From Adineta vaga (Eukaryota > Rotifera), in assembly GCA_021613535.1 (NCBI GenBank), contig CP075493.1:1860001-1924000 (forward strand): a stretch of 64,000 nucleotides of DNA, in the 5' to 3' direction. Shown one piece after another: positions 36,801 to 49,947 of this stretch; the stretch's first letter is position 1, and every line of letters begins with the position of its first letter. The translations under genes were made by a program, and so were the position numbers. The notes beneath the pieces were generated by a model. That model ran no database searches. It was not told the DNA's origin and saw only the letters and a list, made by a program, of their open reading frames with translations.

Positions 36801-37820
36801 AATCACACCAATGTTAAATGCATGTGTGTGTGTGTGTATGTGTCGAAAGAAGACGAAAAGTGAAGGGGAAAGAACGAAAGACACAAAGAAATTGAGTATT
36901 AAATATATATAATGAAGAAGACGAAGAGAGGAATGTTGCGCTTACATCGTTCTTCTTCGTTTTTGTTATAGGATACGAGAAAAAAAACGAAGATGTAAAA
37001 AAGGTTTTTTTCGGTCTCTTCCTTTCTCTGTCTCTCTCTCTCTCTCTCTCTTGTTCTTGCTTATCTATACGTGCTTAGTATTATCATCGAAATATACATT
37101 CATCGTTTCATTCATTTATCACAAAATCTGGAAAAGCTTTTTTTTCTTTCTATTAAAATCTTGACTTTTTTTAATTAGAAAGTCAGATATATATAATTTA
37201 CTCGTTTTAGTTTTAGATTCAAGTGATTTTCAATTTTCTTCCGTTTTTTTCTCTCAATTTTGATGACTCCATAGTACAATCATCATCAGTGATCAGGTAG
37301 GAAAGAGGAAAGTCAAATATTACCTAAAGATATTGATCATCAACATTTTCATGTCATATTTCTTAATATTGACTACGGTTACGGTCTATCGTCAATGGAT
37401 CGATCATTCATAGAAAACTGCATATTCGATCAAGATGATTTATCTCTCTCTTCTTCTTCTTCTTCGTCTTCTTTTTTTTTCTTTCTCTCTCTCTCACTTT
37501 CTAAGCTTTTTTCAAGCTCTCACCTATATACTACACCTGTAATCAAGTAAGAAAACGAAGAGGCCAATGGTGTTGTTGTTTGTTGTTGTTGTTTTTGTTA
37601 AAGAGGTAAAAAAACGGTGAAAAGAAATCATATAAAATATCTATAGACGAATAGATCGCAAAAGAAATGTACATCTATAAAATGATGATCAATCAAAAGT
37701 GACATGTGCACATATATAAATATGTGCAGTATTCGAGACGACTAACTATCAATATATTTGATTTTTGTTACGTTTCTCATATTTTCTTCAACTTTTTCTT
37801 TCTCAATTCAAGCACCGGTG
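33858..37820. other. Long gene-free region, low-complexity near its end
   Basis: Nearly 4 kb without a supported gene. It includes GA runs (34036-34050, 35562-35590), a TG run (~36823-36836), a CT run (~37029-37050) and pyrimidine-rich tracts (37440-37510) before the zinc-finger gene. The last ~2 kb may be 5' UTR or promoter of that gene. Confidence 0.5.
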
Positions 37821-40800
37821 ATGACTGACGATACTTCCACAGCTTATATATGTATCTATTGTCCGTTCAATTCAAGTAATTTTCAAGCACTTGAACATCA
37901 TTTAACGAGTATTAGTTGAACTAAATGTTACCTTGATATACTATTTATATATTCAGGTGCACATGGATACGGATGTCAAGATGCACCACAACCACAATCA
38001 TCGACGAATATTATCACCAAGACTAATAAACGTGAAGCGCCTGATGATGAACAGGTTATATACGTAACCTTGATTTTGTTTATTACTTTGCTTTTTTAAT
38101 CCTATTTAGTCTCCATCATCCTTTAATGGTATTGATCAAATAACAGGTAACTTTTGACGAATATTTCTCACTATTCAATTCGTTTCTCGATCGCTTCATA
38201 TAGAACATTCATCTAGTGCTAAACGAATTAAACGAGCATCTTCACCTATACCAACTGATCTTTATGAAAATAGTAGTGATGATAATTCCGAACTTGATGA
38301 TGAAGTTGATGATGATGATGAACCAGATTCTGCATTAAATTCCTCAGCAATATCATCAAATGCATTATTAACATGCCCTATATGTAATTCGACATACCAA
38401 CGGTTAGGTCATCTTGTACGACATGCAAAACGAAAACATCGTATTGATTTATCAAATTATGATCAATTGCAATCATTCGATATGCTTCCAACAACGGATC
38501 TCGGAAGAACAGATTCTCATGAACACCAAGGTATAAAATCAAAAAATTGTCTTCAAAATAAAAACAAAAATTACTTTCTTTTTCCTAGCGGAAAATTTAC
38601 CATCACCATCAATAACTGCTATCAATTCTGATTCAATACCAGCAACAACAACAACAACGGATTGTCCATATTGTGATTTTAAAACAACGGATATTGAACA
38701 ATTTAAAGCTCATATTATTGCTCATATACGTGATAAAAACTATCGTTGTTTATTATGCAATCGATTATATAAATATCGAGGTGAGATTTATTCATGTGAT
38801 GAAAAAATGGAGGAAAAAAAGGTCTTTCTTCTTTATTAAAGGTGATTGTTCATTCCATATTCGTCGTAAACATCATCGATATAGTATCAATTCTAATGAT
38901 TATATTCAACGTTTTCTATTCGATACAACTGATGGTGACGAATCAATGTCGACACAAGCTGGTGGACATGGATCATCTGGTAATGGTTCTTCAAATACGA
39001 TCAATGGAACACGTGAAACAGATGAGCCTGTACGTTATTTTGGTTGTCCATATTGTGATTATACATCGAATTATGGTGGAGATGTTCGGTAAGAAAATTT
39101 CTTCGTCAAAAATCAAAGTAAAAATGCTTTTGTTTTCTACGATTTTCATCATTTAGAAAACATCAAGTTCGAAAACATCCTAATGCCGAATCGAAAGTTG
39201 TGAAAATCATTCGTCAAGAATCTGAACAACCAAATCATAATGATATGGATGAAGATGACGAAGATGATAGTGGAAATTCTCCGATTAATCCAATACAAAA
39301 AATTAAAACAGTAAAAAAAATGGAAAAAAATCTTCCTCAATCACATTCATCTTCACTTCCTGTTCTATCCAATTTTGCACCTGTTCGAGTTTTTCAATGT
39401 AGTTCATGTCATCAACAAGGAACATACAAATGGGTTGTTGAACGACATATACGTGCAAAACATCCTGATCAAGCCGATGTTCATGTTATTGAATTACCAG
39501 CTGAATTATCTGTTCGTTTACAAAAAATTTCTCCACCATTAAAACGTTATCGATGTTCATTATGTCCATTACAATCCAAACATAGTTGGGTCGTTATTCG
39601 AGTAAGTTTAATCAACAAAAAGAATAAAACAAAACCCAAAATCTTTACTTCATTCTTCTTTTAGCATATTAAACATTTTCATACATTACAAACTGCATCT
39701 GTTATTGATATTCAACCAGATGGAAAACCAATTCCAGATGAATCTACAGGATTTTCAACAAGTAAATGAAAATTATATACATGCTTGTTATTCTATTCGA
39801 TTTCTAGATGATGATCCAAATAAATTGTATAATCAAGATTCTCAATCATCTTCAGCAAGTAGTTCATGTAATGAAAACGGAATTGATCTTGATAATAATG
39901 ATGATGATAATCAGGAATCAATGACATTTATTTGTAAATGTTCATTATGTGATTATCAATCGAATATGTCATGGAATATTCAAAAACATATCAATGAAAA
40001 CCATTCCGGACAATCAAATGCCTATATATTAACACAATATCGACAAACACAATTATCATCAAATGATAATAATCAGTTGAAGATGAATTTAACTAAGAAA
40101 TCTAAACAAAAAAATGGTCTCAATCGATCGTTATCTCCAGCAAGTGCTTTGGCAAAAGCGAAATTTTCACCAGCTGTTGAAGAAGCTTTACTTTCCATAC
40201 AAGGATCGAAATTAAATCCTATTCTTTATGCTGTACAACCAAAATTTGGAATTAAACGTTTAAAATGTCGTCATTGTTTCTATCGATCGAATTGGAAAAC
40301 TGATATGATTCGGCATGTTCGAATACGACATAATTTAACAGAACCCGATCATAATAAAGGTAAATGTACGACTAAATTTTACTTGTTGAGTTGTGTGCAA
40401 TTGATTAGACATTGATTTCTTACCTGTAAGATGGATTTCTGAAGGTTAACAATGATCAAAATTCGAAAGTCATAAATTGAGATAGAATAAACGTGTCCTT
40501 ATCGAGATATTTATGATTACCTTCTAAGATAGTAATATTCTCATGATATATTCATATCTTGATCAGTATTAGATACTTCTAATGATTATCAAATCTATTT
40601 ATAAATAAACTGTCAGTATAGATTTTATTTATTCATATAAATTGAACAATCATTTCTTAATTAGATATGATTATGATGACGGAACAAGAAGCTCGATCAA
40701 CAATTGAATTATATGAAAATACATTTGGCAAGGAACTTCGTCGACGTACATTTCGAACATGGAATGATTGGGCTAAAGCAGAACAAGAATTTACACCCAA

Positions 40801-41950
40801 AGATGGTTCATTACAATACGTAAGTAAATTTTCATTTCTTCAAGTATCAAACTTAGTTTTTTGTTTTATACAGGTAGAAACCATTGGCGGTAATCCATCT
40901 TCGAATGATTCAACAAAAATACATTCGAAAAAAGTCACAACTGAACAAAAATCATTGAATCATGATGGAATCAAACGTTTGAATAAATCCACTACAAAAA
41001 TTGATGGTCATCAAGAATCTCAACAATTGATTAAATCTTTACTTTTTAATAAATCTCCTCGATCAATTAAAAACCAAGAAGTAAGACATGTATTTTATCA
41101 AAAACAAAAATCAAATATTGAAAATCTATTTTAGTTGAAAACATTACCAAATCCATCAAATATTGTTTCTCGTTTGTTTTCCACAACATCTCCAACACAG
41201 AATAATGATGGTGATGATACACCCTTAGATCTTTCATTTAAACCATGCACAAATAATAAATCGAAAAAAATCAATCTTGATGAAACTGATGAACAAAGTG
41301 AAGAAGAATCTGACGAAAATTCTCCTGTTAATTATTTATGTTCCGTATGTCCATATAAACATTCAAATTGGTCATTAGTACAACATCATATATCCCTTCA
41401 TTTATCTGGTCAAGGTTTAACTTGTTCTCAATGTTCCTATACAACATCAACTGAACATTCGATGTTTCGTCATATGACAACGATCCATCCAACTAGTCAA
41501 TTAACAAGAAATTTCTCTATTTCATCTCCAAATTTAACTGCACATATTATTGAACAACATCAATGTTCATTATGTTCATATCAATGTGATCGATCTGAAG
41601 CATTAAATCTTCATCGTCGTCTTGAACATGATGATGAAGAATTTGATATTGATTCCTCCGATGATAATGATGATGATGATATGGCAGCATCAACAACGAA
41701 GAATCTCTTTGATTGTCCATTATGTTCACCATCATCGAATACTAATAATTTTCAAGATCTTGAACAATTAACCATACATGTAATACATAATCATAACAAT
41801 CAAACATGTCCATTTTGTTCATTTATTTCTAATACGACATCAATGCAAACATTAATTCAACATGTAAAACTTCATTTTAATGGTACACTTGTTCAACCTG
41901 ATTCAATTGTTGGTATTGAACAAGTGAAAGAGTTATTAATGCTTGAATAA
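37821..41950 (+). CDS. Multi-C2H2 zinc-finger protein with CtBP-type motif
   Basis: Twelve exons (37821-37908, 37957-38054, 38110-38146, 38204-38530, 38589-38780, 38842-39088, 39157-39601, 39665-39761, 39808-40359, 40665-40819, 40874-41080, 41135-41950) give 1086 residues. About 13 C2H2 fingers are spread along it rather than in one tight array, for example CPICNSTYQRLGHLVRHAKR, CSSCHQQGTYKWVVERHIRA, CRHCFYRSNWKTDMIRHVRI and the last, CPFCSFISNTTSMQTLIQHV. Acidic and Ser-rich linkers lie between. TPLDLSF near residue 850 is a PxDLS motif of the kind bound by the co-repressor CtBP. Likely a nuclear transcriptional regulator; orthology is not assigned. Intron 9 (~305 nt) is the longest. Confidence 0.88.
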
Positions 41951-43157
41951 TAAGATTTCTTATGATACTGTTCGAGTTCTTCTTTTTTTCATTTCATTTT
42001 TGCCTTTTTGATATAAATATATTGTTATTTGTTTTGCTTTTTCTTCATCCTCTTTTTTATATTTCTTACGGTGGTAGTTTCTTTTGTTCATTAAATTTTC
42101 TCTTTTGTTCGCGTGGTAGTGAAACAAAAACAGTATTCAACTGTGTTATCATGCCAAACTATGGGTTCTTCTTCTTCTTTTTTTCTATTGCAAGTCACAT
42201 TTCATTCATAAAGAAATATATGCAATCTAGATGTTCTTCTTTTCTTTCAAATAACAAGTGTCCAAACTTGAGATGTCGAGTTAACTTTATTTTCTCGATC
42301 ATTATTCATATACACATCGTTTATTAGACTAAGACGAAGTAAATATTTTTCAATTGCTTTTTGAAAAATTAAAATATATTCTTAACGATCTATTTTCATA
42401 CTTATTTATCAGAAATAAGAATCAGTAGTAGTAGTATTGCTAACATTGTAATTAATTGTGACTTTTTTTGTCAGATTGCCATGAATAATGATAAGGTGAC
42501 GATGATTTATTGCTAATGAAATATTTAATTGCATGATCATAGAATGATATCGCTTTTCAATCAGACATTATTATGTCATCAACAAATGTTGTGATAGTTT
42601 AAACGAAAAAGACATGAATCAATCTATTAAAGATCATCCCTATGCAAATGAATTTAGATTTTTTTAGTGCAAAAGGCGAACATTGCAGGAGTGTCCTGAA
42701 ATTTGAAAAAATGAGATGGGGTAACCCCTCCTCTACCCTAAAACATTAAAATATCTGATGATTCATATATAACAATCATATCAAGTATCAACCTTTGTTT
42801 TCCTCAAGAAATAGTGTCTTTTCAAACTCAAACTCAACTAGAGATTTTACAGAGCGACATTGCGAATATTCTGATTGGTTAATGAGAAGAAACGAATAAT
42901 TTTCCTTTGAAAAATAATTTCTTTTAATTTTCAATTGATACATTTGAATTACTGATATTGTTTTATCATTTAAAATGATTTTAATTTTTACTTCATTTTG
43001 ATTGAATACACATTGATTGTGGCGTTCCTATCCGATTGTTTATTATCGTCAACGAAAATATACGGATCTGATCATCTGTTGTTCTGTTCTGTCCGTGAGA
43101 TTTATCATTTATTTGTTGCGAAAAATATTTGTTTTTCATATTCTCTTGATATCAAAC
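41951..43157. other. Intergenic; no gene recognised
   Basis: 3' region of the zinc-finger gene and upstream region of the MEK gene. T-rich at first (41960-42200). A slightly GC-richer patch near 42670-42750 may be repeat-derived. Confidence 0.5.
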
Positions 43158-45149
43158 ATGCCAAGAAGTGATGCAGGTGGTGTGCGAAAAAATAAATTCG
43201 GTTTAAAATTACCCGATGTACCAAAAGAAACAAATGAACAAAATCACAGTGAAAATGGGTATGAAATATATATTATAAAGAAAACAAAATAAATAGATTT
43301 GTATTTTAGTATTCCGGATGTTTGTATTGAACGATTACAAGAAGAATTTAAACAACTTGATTGTACTGACAAACAAAAAGATCGCATGGAAGAATTCTTC
43401 AATTCAAAACGTGCTGTTGGAGAGTTGAAACAAGATGATCTTGTTAATATTTGTCAATTAGGACAAGGAAATGGAGGCGTCGTTTGGAAAGTTCGACATA
43501 AACCAACCGATAAAATCATGGCTAGAAAGGTTTGTAATCATCAAATCGATTTATTTGCTTTGCTTTCTTCAATTGATAATAAATACTGATTGCTCTATAT
43601 GCTTTTGTTGCTTGTATCAGTACGCTACTTATTTAGTACTGTTCATTTCTCAATACTGATTTTTATTGTTGCAATTGGTGTCAATGGTTTTGGAATTCTC
43701 TTGCACCGGGAAAGGTAGATTTGTTGCATGGCTCGAACAAAAAAAAAGTCGAAATATACCTTTTCCTGAGATATACATTTTTGTTTTCATATGAAATGAA
43801 TCGATTTCTTTTTATTTAGCTCATCTATTTGGAAGTTAAACCAGCATTGAAAAATCAAATTATTCGAGAACTTAAGGTAGATGAATGCTATTTCAGTCAG
43901 AAAATGGGTTTATATATAAAGATGATACTTTAGGTCCTTCATCAATGTAATTCACCCTATATTGTGGGATTTTACGGAGCATTTGCTGTTGAAGCTCAAA
44001 TTAGTATTTGTATGGAATTTATGGTAAATGAAAAAAATGATATGAGTTTTTAATATCAATGTATGTTTTTTTGTAGGATGGTGGTTCGTTAGATTTACTC
44101 TTGAAGAAAGTGATGCGTATACCAGAAAATATTCTCGGTAGAATAACTGTTGCTGTAAGTTAGTCATAAGATATTTTTCCTAAAGTCACTCTTTCATTGT
44201 AAAGGTTCTTCGTGGATTGAGTTATTTACGAGAACGACATCGTATTATGCATCGAGGTAGCAATGTGTTTTTTTTTCTTTTCTTGTAACATATGTTTTTA
44301 TTTCTAAATTAAATATTTGTTAACAAAAGATATTAAACCATCGAATATACTTGTCAATCATCAAGGTGAAATAAAATTGTGTGATTTTGGTGTTAGTGCA
44401 CAATTAATTGATTCAACATTGCAAACGTTTATTGGTACACGTTCGTATATGTCTGTAAGTTATCGAAGATATTTTATTTTGTTGAAATTCATAAGTTTTA
44501 TTTTCAAAGCCTGAACGACTTGAAGGTGCACATTATGGAGTGATGAGTGATATTTGGTCATTAGGTCTTTCACTTGTGGAAATGGCAGTTGGTCGATATC
44601 CGATTCCTCCTCCATCAACAGAAGATATTGATAGTTTACTCAAAGAAGATCCTCAAGGAAATCGTCCTCGACCAGAAGGTTTGTGTTTTCAATAGGACTC
44701 TTTATTGAAAATTTCATTTCTTCTTTTTTTAAAATTATCTAGGATATGGTTGTTATAAAGGTTTAGCTATCTTTGAATTAATGGAATGGATTGTTAATGA
44801 AGCACCACCAACTTTACCTCGTTCACATTTTTCAGCAGAATTTTGTGATTTTATCGATCGTTGGTAAATTAATCATTTTTTCCAAACATGAACTTCAACA
44901 ATTCTCATTTCTATTTTTAGTTTGAAAAAAAGTACATCAGAACGAGCTGATTTGAATTCACTTTTAGTACGTACAAACGATTGATCAATCAAAGAATAGA
45001 TTTCATTTTGTTTTATTTAGCATCATCCATTTTATAAACGATATGAAAATGAAAGTGATAATCAAGATGTTGCTGCTTGGATTCGTCAAGTATGTCGAAC
45101 AGATTCCGATGGAACTAATGATAATAATCATCGACGTGTTGGCTCTTAA
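43158..45149 (+). CDS. MAP2K1/2-like: MEK1/2-type MAP kinase kinase
   Basis: Eleven exons (43158-43258, 43310-43529, 43820-43876, 43934-44023, 44077-44154, 44205-44256, 44330-44454, 44510-44678, 44743-44863, 44921-44966, 45021-45149) give 395 residues, the usual MEK length. Visible are the glycine loop [15 protein letters not shown], the catalytic Lys in [20 protein letters not shown] ([12 protein letters not shown]), GTRSYMSPERLEG, and the MEK-specific proline insert [13 protein letters not shown] is the dual-specificity kinase that activates ERK downstream of RAF. The activation loop reads [11 protein letters not shown]: the first RAF-site serine is kept, the second is threonine. The family gatekeeper region ISICMEFM is intact. 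Intron 2 (290 nt) is the only large one. Confidence 0.95.
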
Positions 45150-45655
45150 ACAAAAAATTTTAACGAACCAATAAGTCAGATGTGTGATGATCTCTCTGGA
45201 CACAAAAACTAAATAAATAAATAGAAAAACATTTTATTTCGAAAACCTAAAAGAAAATATTTACCGTTTTTTTGTTTTTCTTCTTCTATACATGTTGTTC
45301 GTTGTCTAACGTGTCACTTCTTCTTTGTACAGTTTTGATTTCAATAAGTATGTATGTGCGTGCGTGAGTGTTTTCATACAAACAGTGATTTCTTTTTCTT
45401 CTCATCGCTTTTTCTCTAACTTTAACATAGTGGTTTTCTTTGTGCAATCATTATCATGCGTCTATATGGTGTCGTGGAGAGAAGACAATGGAAAAAAACA
45501 AAAGTCTATCTATGATACTCATTCCATTGCGCCTATTCTCTCTTTCTCTCTTTGTTTTACTCTTCATTGTTGTCATTGTATAAAAAGATTTTTAACGAGA
45601 AAACAAAAAATCTGATTTTCTTTTCAACAATGTTTTAGTTTAAGATTATTTTACT
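45150..45655. other. Intergenic; no gene recognised
   Basis: A ~500-base gap between the MEK and TCP11-like genes, T-rich. Contains the polyadenylation region of the first and the promoter of the second. Confidence 0.5.
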
Positions 45656-48033
45656 ATGTCAAATACAAATAATAATGAAGAAAATAATGAACAACAACGG
45701 CCATTAGGAGCAGTTCTAGGTTGGCTAAATTTATCACCAACATTACCAAATACACAAGATAATATGGCTGGACTAACAGCAGGTTTGTTTGTATCATTAA
45801 ATATATGTTTCTATCAAAAACTTTTCATATGATTTAGCATCACCACCAAGATTTATTGATTATAATCAACTAATGGAAGCAAATCGAAATGCACAGAATC
45901 TTCAACTTGCACATGAAATTGTATTTAATAAAGATTTTCAACTAAAACTACCAGAATATGAAAAAGGAAGGTAAGTTACGAATTGAAATCGATTTCATAT
46001 GTCATGTAAGCCAAGACTGATACTGTTAATTCTAAGTCTTAATGATCGATCTAAATTTACAGAATAAAGATGTTACGTTATTTTACACGATTGTTGCGGA
46101 AAATTCCAGATTGATTATATTTTTTGTTATTTAGTATTGCTGAAAAAGTTCATGATACAATGCATACCGCATTTTGGGATGTTTTACGTGAAGATTTAAC
46201 TGCTAGTCCTCCTCGTTATGAACACATTATTAAACTAATTGGTGAAGCGAAAGAAGTAAATATTCTATTTTTAAACGAAATTTGTTCTTTTTCAATAGTT
46301 TTTCATCTATTATTAGGATCTTAAAACTTTAGTTTTACCTCATCAAACAACTTTGAAAAGTCAAATCGATGAAGCAATGGATCTTGAAATAATCAAACGT
46401 CGATTCGAAGCTAATGCAGCTGATCCTAATGAATATACGAAATATTTTCTCTATATGATGTCTACTCTTTGTGCTGAATGTCGAGATGAAAACATTGCAA
46501 AATTACGAACAATCAATGATCCAGCAGAATGTTTTAGGTAAAATTCAAAACATTCTCTTCGTTAAAAAAATGTTCACATCATATTTCTTCTAGAGGTATT
46601 ATGGAAGTTTTAAGTTTAATGAAACTTGATATGGCTAATTTTAATATTCGTCAATATCGTCCATTGTTACAGCAACAAGCGGTTGCTTATGAGAAGTCAA
46701 CATTTGATAAATTTATGGAAAATCAACGAGGTAATTTGATTTGAATGAGGAAACTTCTATTTTTCTGTTCATTTTAGCAATGGGTATTGATCCGTTATTA
46801 TCAACGTATAAATGGCTTGAACGAGCATTTGATCGTACAAAATCAACTGAAACAATTGGTTGGTTTCAAACACCAAGTTCATCTTCAAATGATAGTTCAT
46901 TAATAATTCTTAATGAAGCTTATTGTGAACTTTTACTTTGGAATCCTAAATATATATTTCCTGAAGTAAATATTTTCATTTTTGTTCGTTAATCTTTCTT
47001 CTATTTCTATCGTTTGTTGAATCAATTAGACATTAGAATTAGATGAAATTCGTTACAATCAAGTTCATATTGCAACCATGCGTTTATTATTAATTTCAAC
47101 AATTATGACTGTCTTATCGCATCTAACTGGTTCAATTCTTCGAGATTATGAAGCTATTAAAACACTACTTAAATCAGAAATGATTATTCTATTAGATGAT
47201 TTTCCACATAAAAAGTAAGTCAATTTTATTTCTTAAATTTTGTATATTTTATCATCATTCTATTTCGATAGAAAATTGAAAGATATCTTGATATCATTGA
47301 GTGAACAAGTGGTAAAAACAACGAAAGAACAATTAGAAAAATACGACAAATCAAAAATTATTGTTGATAACGAACAAAATATCAAAGAAGCAATCATAGC
47401 TATTGGAGAAACTCATGTTATTGAACATGCAGTTTTCAAATTACTCTGTAAGTTTTTGCAAAACACAATCTGAAAGAGAGTGCTGAAGTGTTTAAAGGCA
47501 GAAATTTGCACCCTTCTCCCCTCACAGACCGTAATAGATATACGTTAGCATAAAATCACAAGTCTCAGCTGTGCCGAAGGAAAACAGATAAGAATGCGTG
47601 CCAATAATTTGCCCCCTCGTTGCCTCCTGCCCTCCCTCCGTGCTTATTTTTATACTAAATTTAAAGGAAAAAACCGTTAAATCATGTGTTGAAGACCTCA
47701 GTAGGCTTTTACATACATACTCATTAGATTAATGAATAGGAAAGTGTGACTGAGATTAACTGTGAAGTTTCTCTATAACAATCTTTCTTTCTACTTGTTT
47801 TTCTAATAGTTCAACGTTATGTATCATTTGTTCATCATCTCTTGGATCATCCAACAAGTAATTCATCTATATCGAATGTTGCTATTCCAAATGGCTTAAA
47901 TATCGTTATGAATGAAGTCATAACAACTGTTAGTTTCTTTCTTCGTTTGATAACTTACAATAAAATGGTTTTTCATGAACATTATGATCGACTTATCTCT
48001 CAAATTCAATCCTCAACTTCAACAAATCAATAA
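45656..48033 (+). CDS. TCP11L1-like: TCP11-like protein (TCP11L1 type)
   Basis: Nine exons (45656-45782, 45838-45970, 46135-46255, 46317-46537, 46594-46730, 46778-46965, 47030-47214, 47272-47447, 47810-48033) give 503 residues. The T-complex protein 11 domain fills nearly the whole chain; typical wording includes SPPRFIDYNQLMEANRNAQN, LAHEIVFNKDFQL, VHDTMHTAFWDVLREDL, MMSTLCAECRDENIAKLR and LDMANFNIRQYRPLLQQQ. TCP11-family proteins are helical; vertebrate TCP11 acts in sperm function, while the role of the L1 branch is less defined. Intron 8 (362 nt) is markedly longer and GC-richer than the rest. Confidence 0.9.
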
Positions 48034-48378
48034 AAATCATTTCAATGTTGGATATAACAAAACAAAACAAAAAATCCTCATATGTTTATTTCTTTTTTCT
48101 TTCTCTTTATGTTCTTTTTTCAATTAATCAAGAATAAAAGTATAACGATCAATAGAATTCAGTGACTTAAATTCTTATTGGCTGGAAAATAGATATTTGT
48201 GTTTTATTGTTTATATAAACAAGATAAAAATGAAAAAAACTTTGAAAATAAATAAATTAAAAGAATGTTTCATCGATCGATTCGTTATTTCATTGATTTG
48301 ATTCGATAAAAAGTCGTCTAAATAAAATAAAAATCGTTCGAATAGAAAACCAGTTTTTTATTTTCCTACCTGTTGTTG
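48034..48378. other. Short gap between convergent gene ends
   Basis: A-rich 3' regions of the TCP11-like gene (plus) and the Ig-domain gene (minus). Nothing else seen. Confidence 0.5.
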
Positions 48379-49799
48379 TTAATAATGATATCTGACTGTT
48401 ATAGTTGATAAAGATGAACTGGATACTGTTGTAGTAATTGAATGTCGATGTTTTTTTGTAAAATGATGATTTTCAAGAATCATTATCGATTTTTCATCTT
48501 CACCATGACGATTTATTGCACGACAAAGAAAATTTGAATTAAATAAACGTCTTGGAATATGCTAAATGAATCAATGATTTCATAATCAATTCTTCAAAAG
48601 AGAGAAGTACAATCATTTACCTGAATAAAAAGACTTGTTTTCCATCGTGTTGCATTAAACTGTTCATTTTTAATAAACCAAATTTTCTCTTCATGTTTTT
48701 TACCTAAATTTTCTTGGACAAATTGTCGAGTTAAATCAATTTCTTTCTTCATTTCATTTGAATATCTATGTAACCATTTGATCTCTGGTTCAGGATTAGC
48801 ATCAATAATACATTCAATTACAACTGCATCACCAATTGAATGATAAACTTCTTCTCTTGTACTTTGAACATACGGTGGAACTATTGATTTCAAAAATGTA
48901 AACTTAAAATTCATTTGATAACAAACAGCTAAACCACATTGTACATCAAGTTCATAAAAACGTCCGATTGTTCCAACATTATTCATTGCAACACATTCAT
49001 AAATGCCATGATTCCAACGATTAACATTCACAAGATTCAACTGACAGGTGGTTGGCGTTGTCGAACAATTAATCATTAGCTTCTGATTATATTCTAAAGA
49101 ATGAACATTAAACATATTGACTAGCAATTTCATCAAATTAATACCATCTGTTTTCTTCATCCAATTAAGATATGGTTCTGGTTTACCCTGAGCTTCACAA
49201 GCGATAGATATATTTCTTCCTAATTGTGTACGTAATAATGTTGGATAGTCATTTGTAATAAAATAAGGTCGTTCTTGATTTAATTTAAAAAAATACATAA
49301 ATAAATCTTTATATTTTCAAAAGAAAAGTATCTTACCAACAACATTTAATAGAAATAATTTGATGATTTTATTATCTGCTTGACACGAATAAGTTCCACT
49401 ATCAGTTAAGCGTAGATCATCAATTATTAATGAATAGGTAATGATTTCAGATGATGTACTACTATTAATCATATGAAAACTTGAACGTTGTTCGATTTGA
49501 AAACGTTGATCTGAATTAATTCGACTAGTTGCATAGAAAAAAACTTCAGCATCTTCTAAACGTAACCATAAACCCTTTGAAAATATGTCGAAAATTTTTA
49601 GAATATCAATCTTGAATAAACAAATTACTTTGCGATTTCCATTGGTAGTTGAATTATTTAATTCACATTCAATTCGAATCCGTTGGCCCACATTGACATT
49701 AACAAACTCTCGAGATATGAAAGTATCATCAGTCAAACAATTTGTCATTGTGTGCAAAACGGTTAGAAAGAATGTCGTCAAAAGACGACAGTCTATCAT
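48379..49799 (-). CDS. Three-Ig-domain cell-surface/secreted protein (lachesin/IgLON-like)
   Basis: Five exons (49629-49799, 49337-49574, 48935-49273, 48621-48880, 48379-48561) give 396 residues. A signal peptide (MIDCRLLTTFFLTVLHTMTN) precedes three Ig domains: domain 1 ends DDLRLTDSGTYSCQ, domain 2 shows ISIACEAQGKPEPYLNWMKK and HGIYECVAMN, domain 3 shows VVIECIIDANPEPEIKWLH and NFLCRAINRHGEDE. Such wording is typical of the lachesin/IgLON/DIP group that mediates neuronal adhesion. No transmembrane span or GPI-type tail is visible; the C-terminus is Ser/Thr-rich (TTTVSSSSLSTITV), so it may be secreted. The 54-nt third intron is in frame and lacks a stop. Confidence 0.85.
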
Positions 49800-49907
49800 T
49801 TGTTCACTTGAAAAATATAAATGATCATCTAGAAAAGAAAGAAGATATAGCTAGAAGTATTGTATTTATATCCAATTCTATGAGTCTGAAAGTGAAATCT
49901 CCTTCGC

Positions 49908-49947
49908 CCTTCCTTTCCTTTCCTTTCCTTTCCTTTCCTTTCCTTTC
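49908..49947 (+). repeat. (TTTCC)n microsatellite
   Basis: About eight perfect or near-perfect tandem copies of tttcc, upstream of the Ig-domain gene. Confidence 0.95.

Noticed and set aside
36405-36912. Open frames on both strands upstream of the zinc-finger gene
   Set aside because: Both arise from A/T and GA/CT-rich low-complexity DNA and show no protein-like pattern.
35570-37510. GA/CT and TG runs as CRISPR- or telomere-like arrays
   Set aside because: They are simple microsatellites without spacer structure or telomeric repeat units.
41962-42327. Plus-strand open frame after the zinc-finger gene
   Set aside because: T-rich 3' UTR-like DNA yields Phe-rich nonsense sequence; no splice link to the gene.
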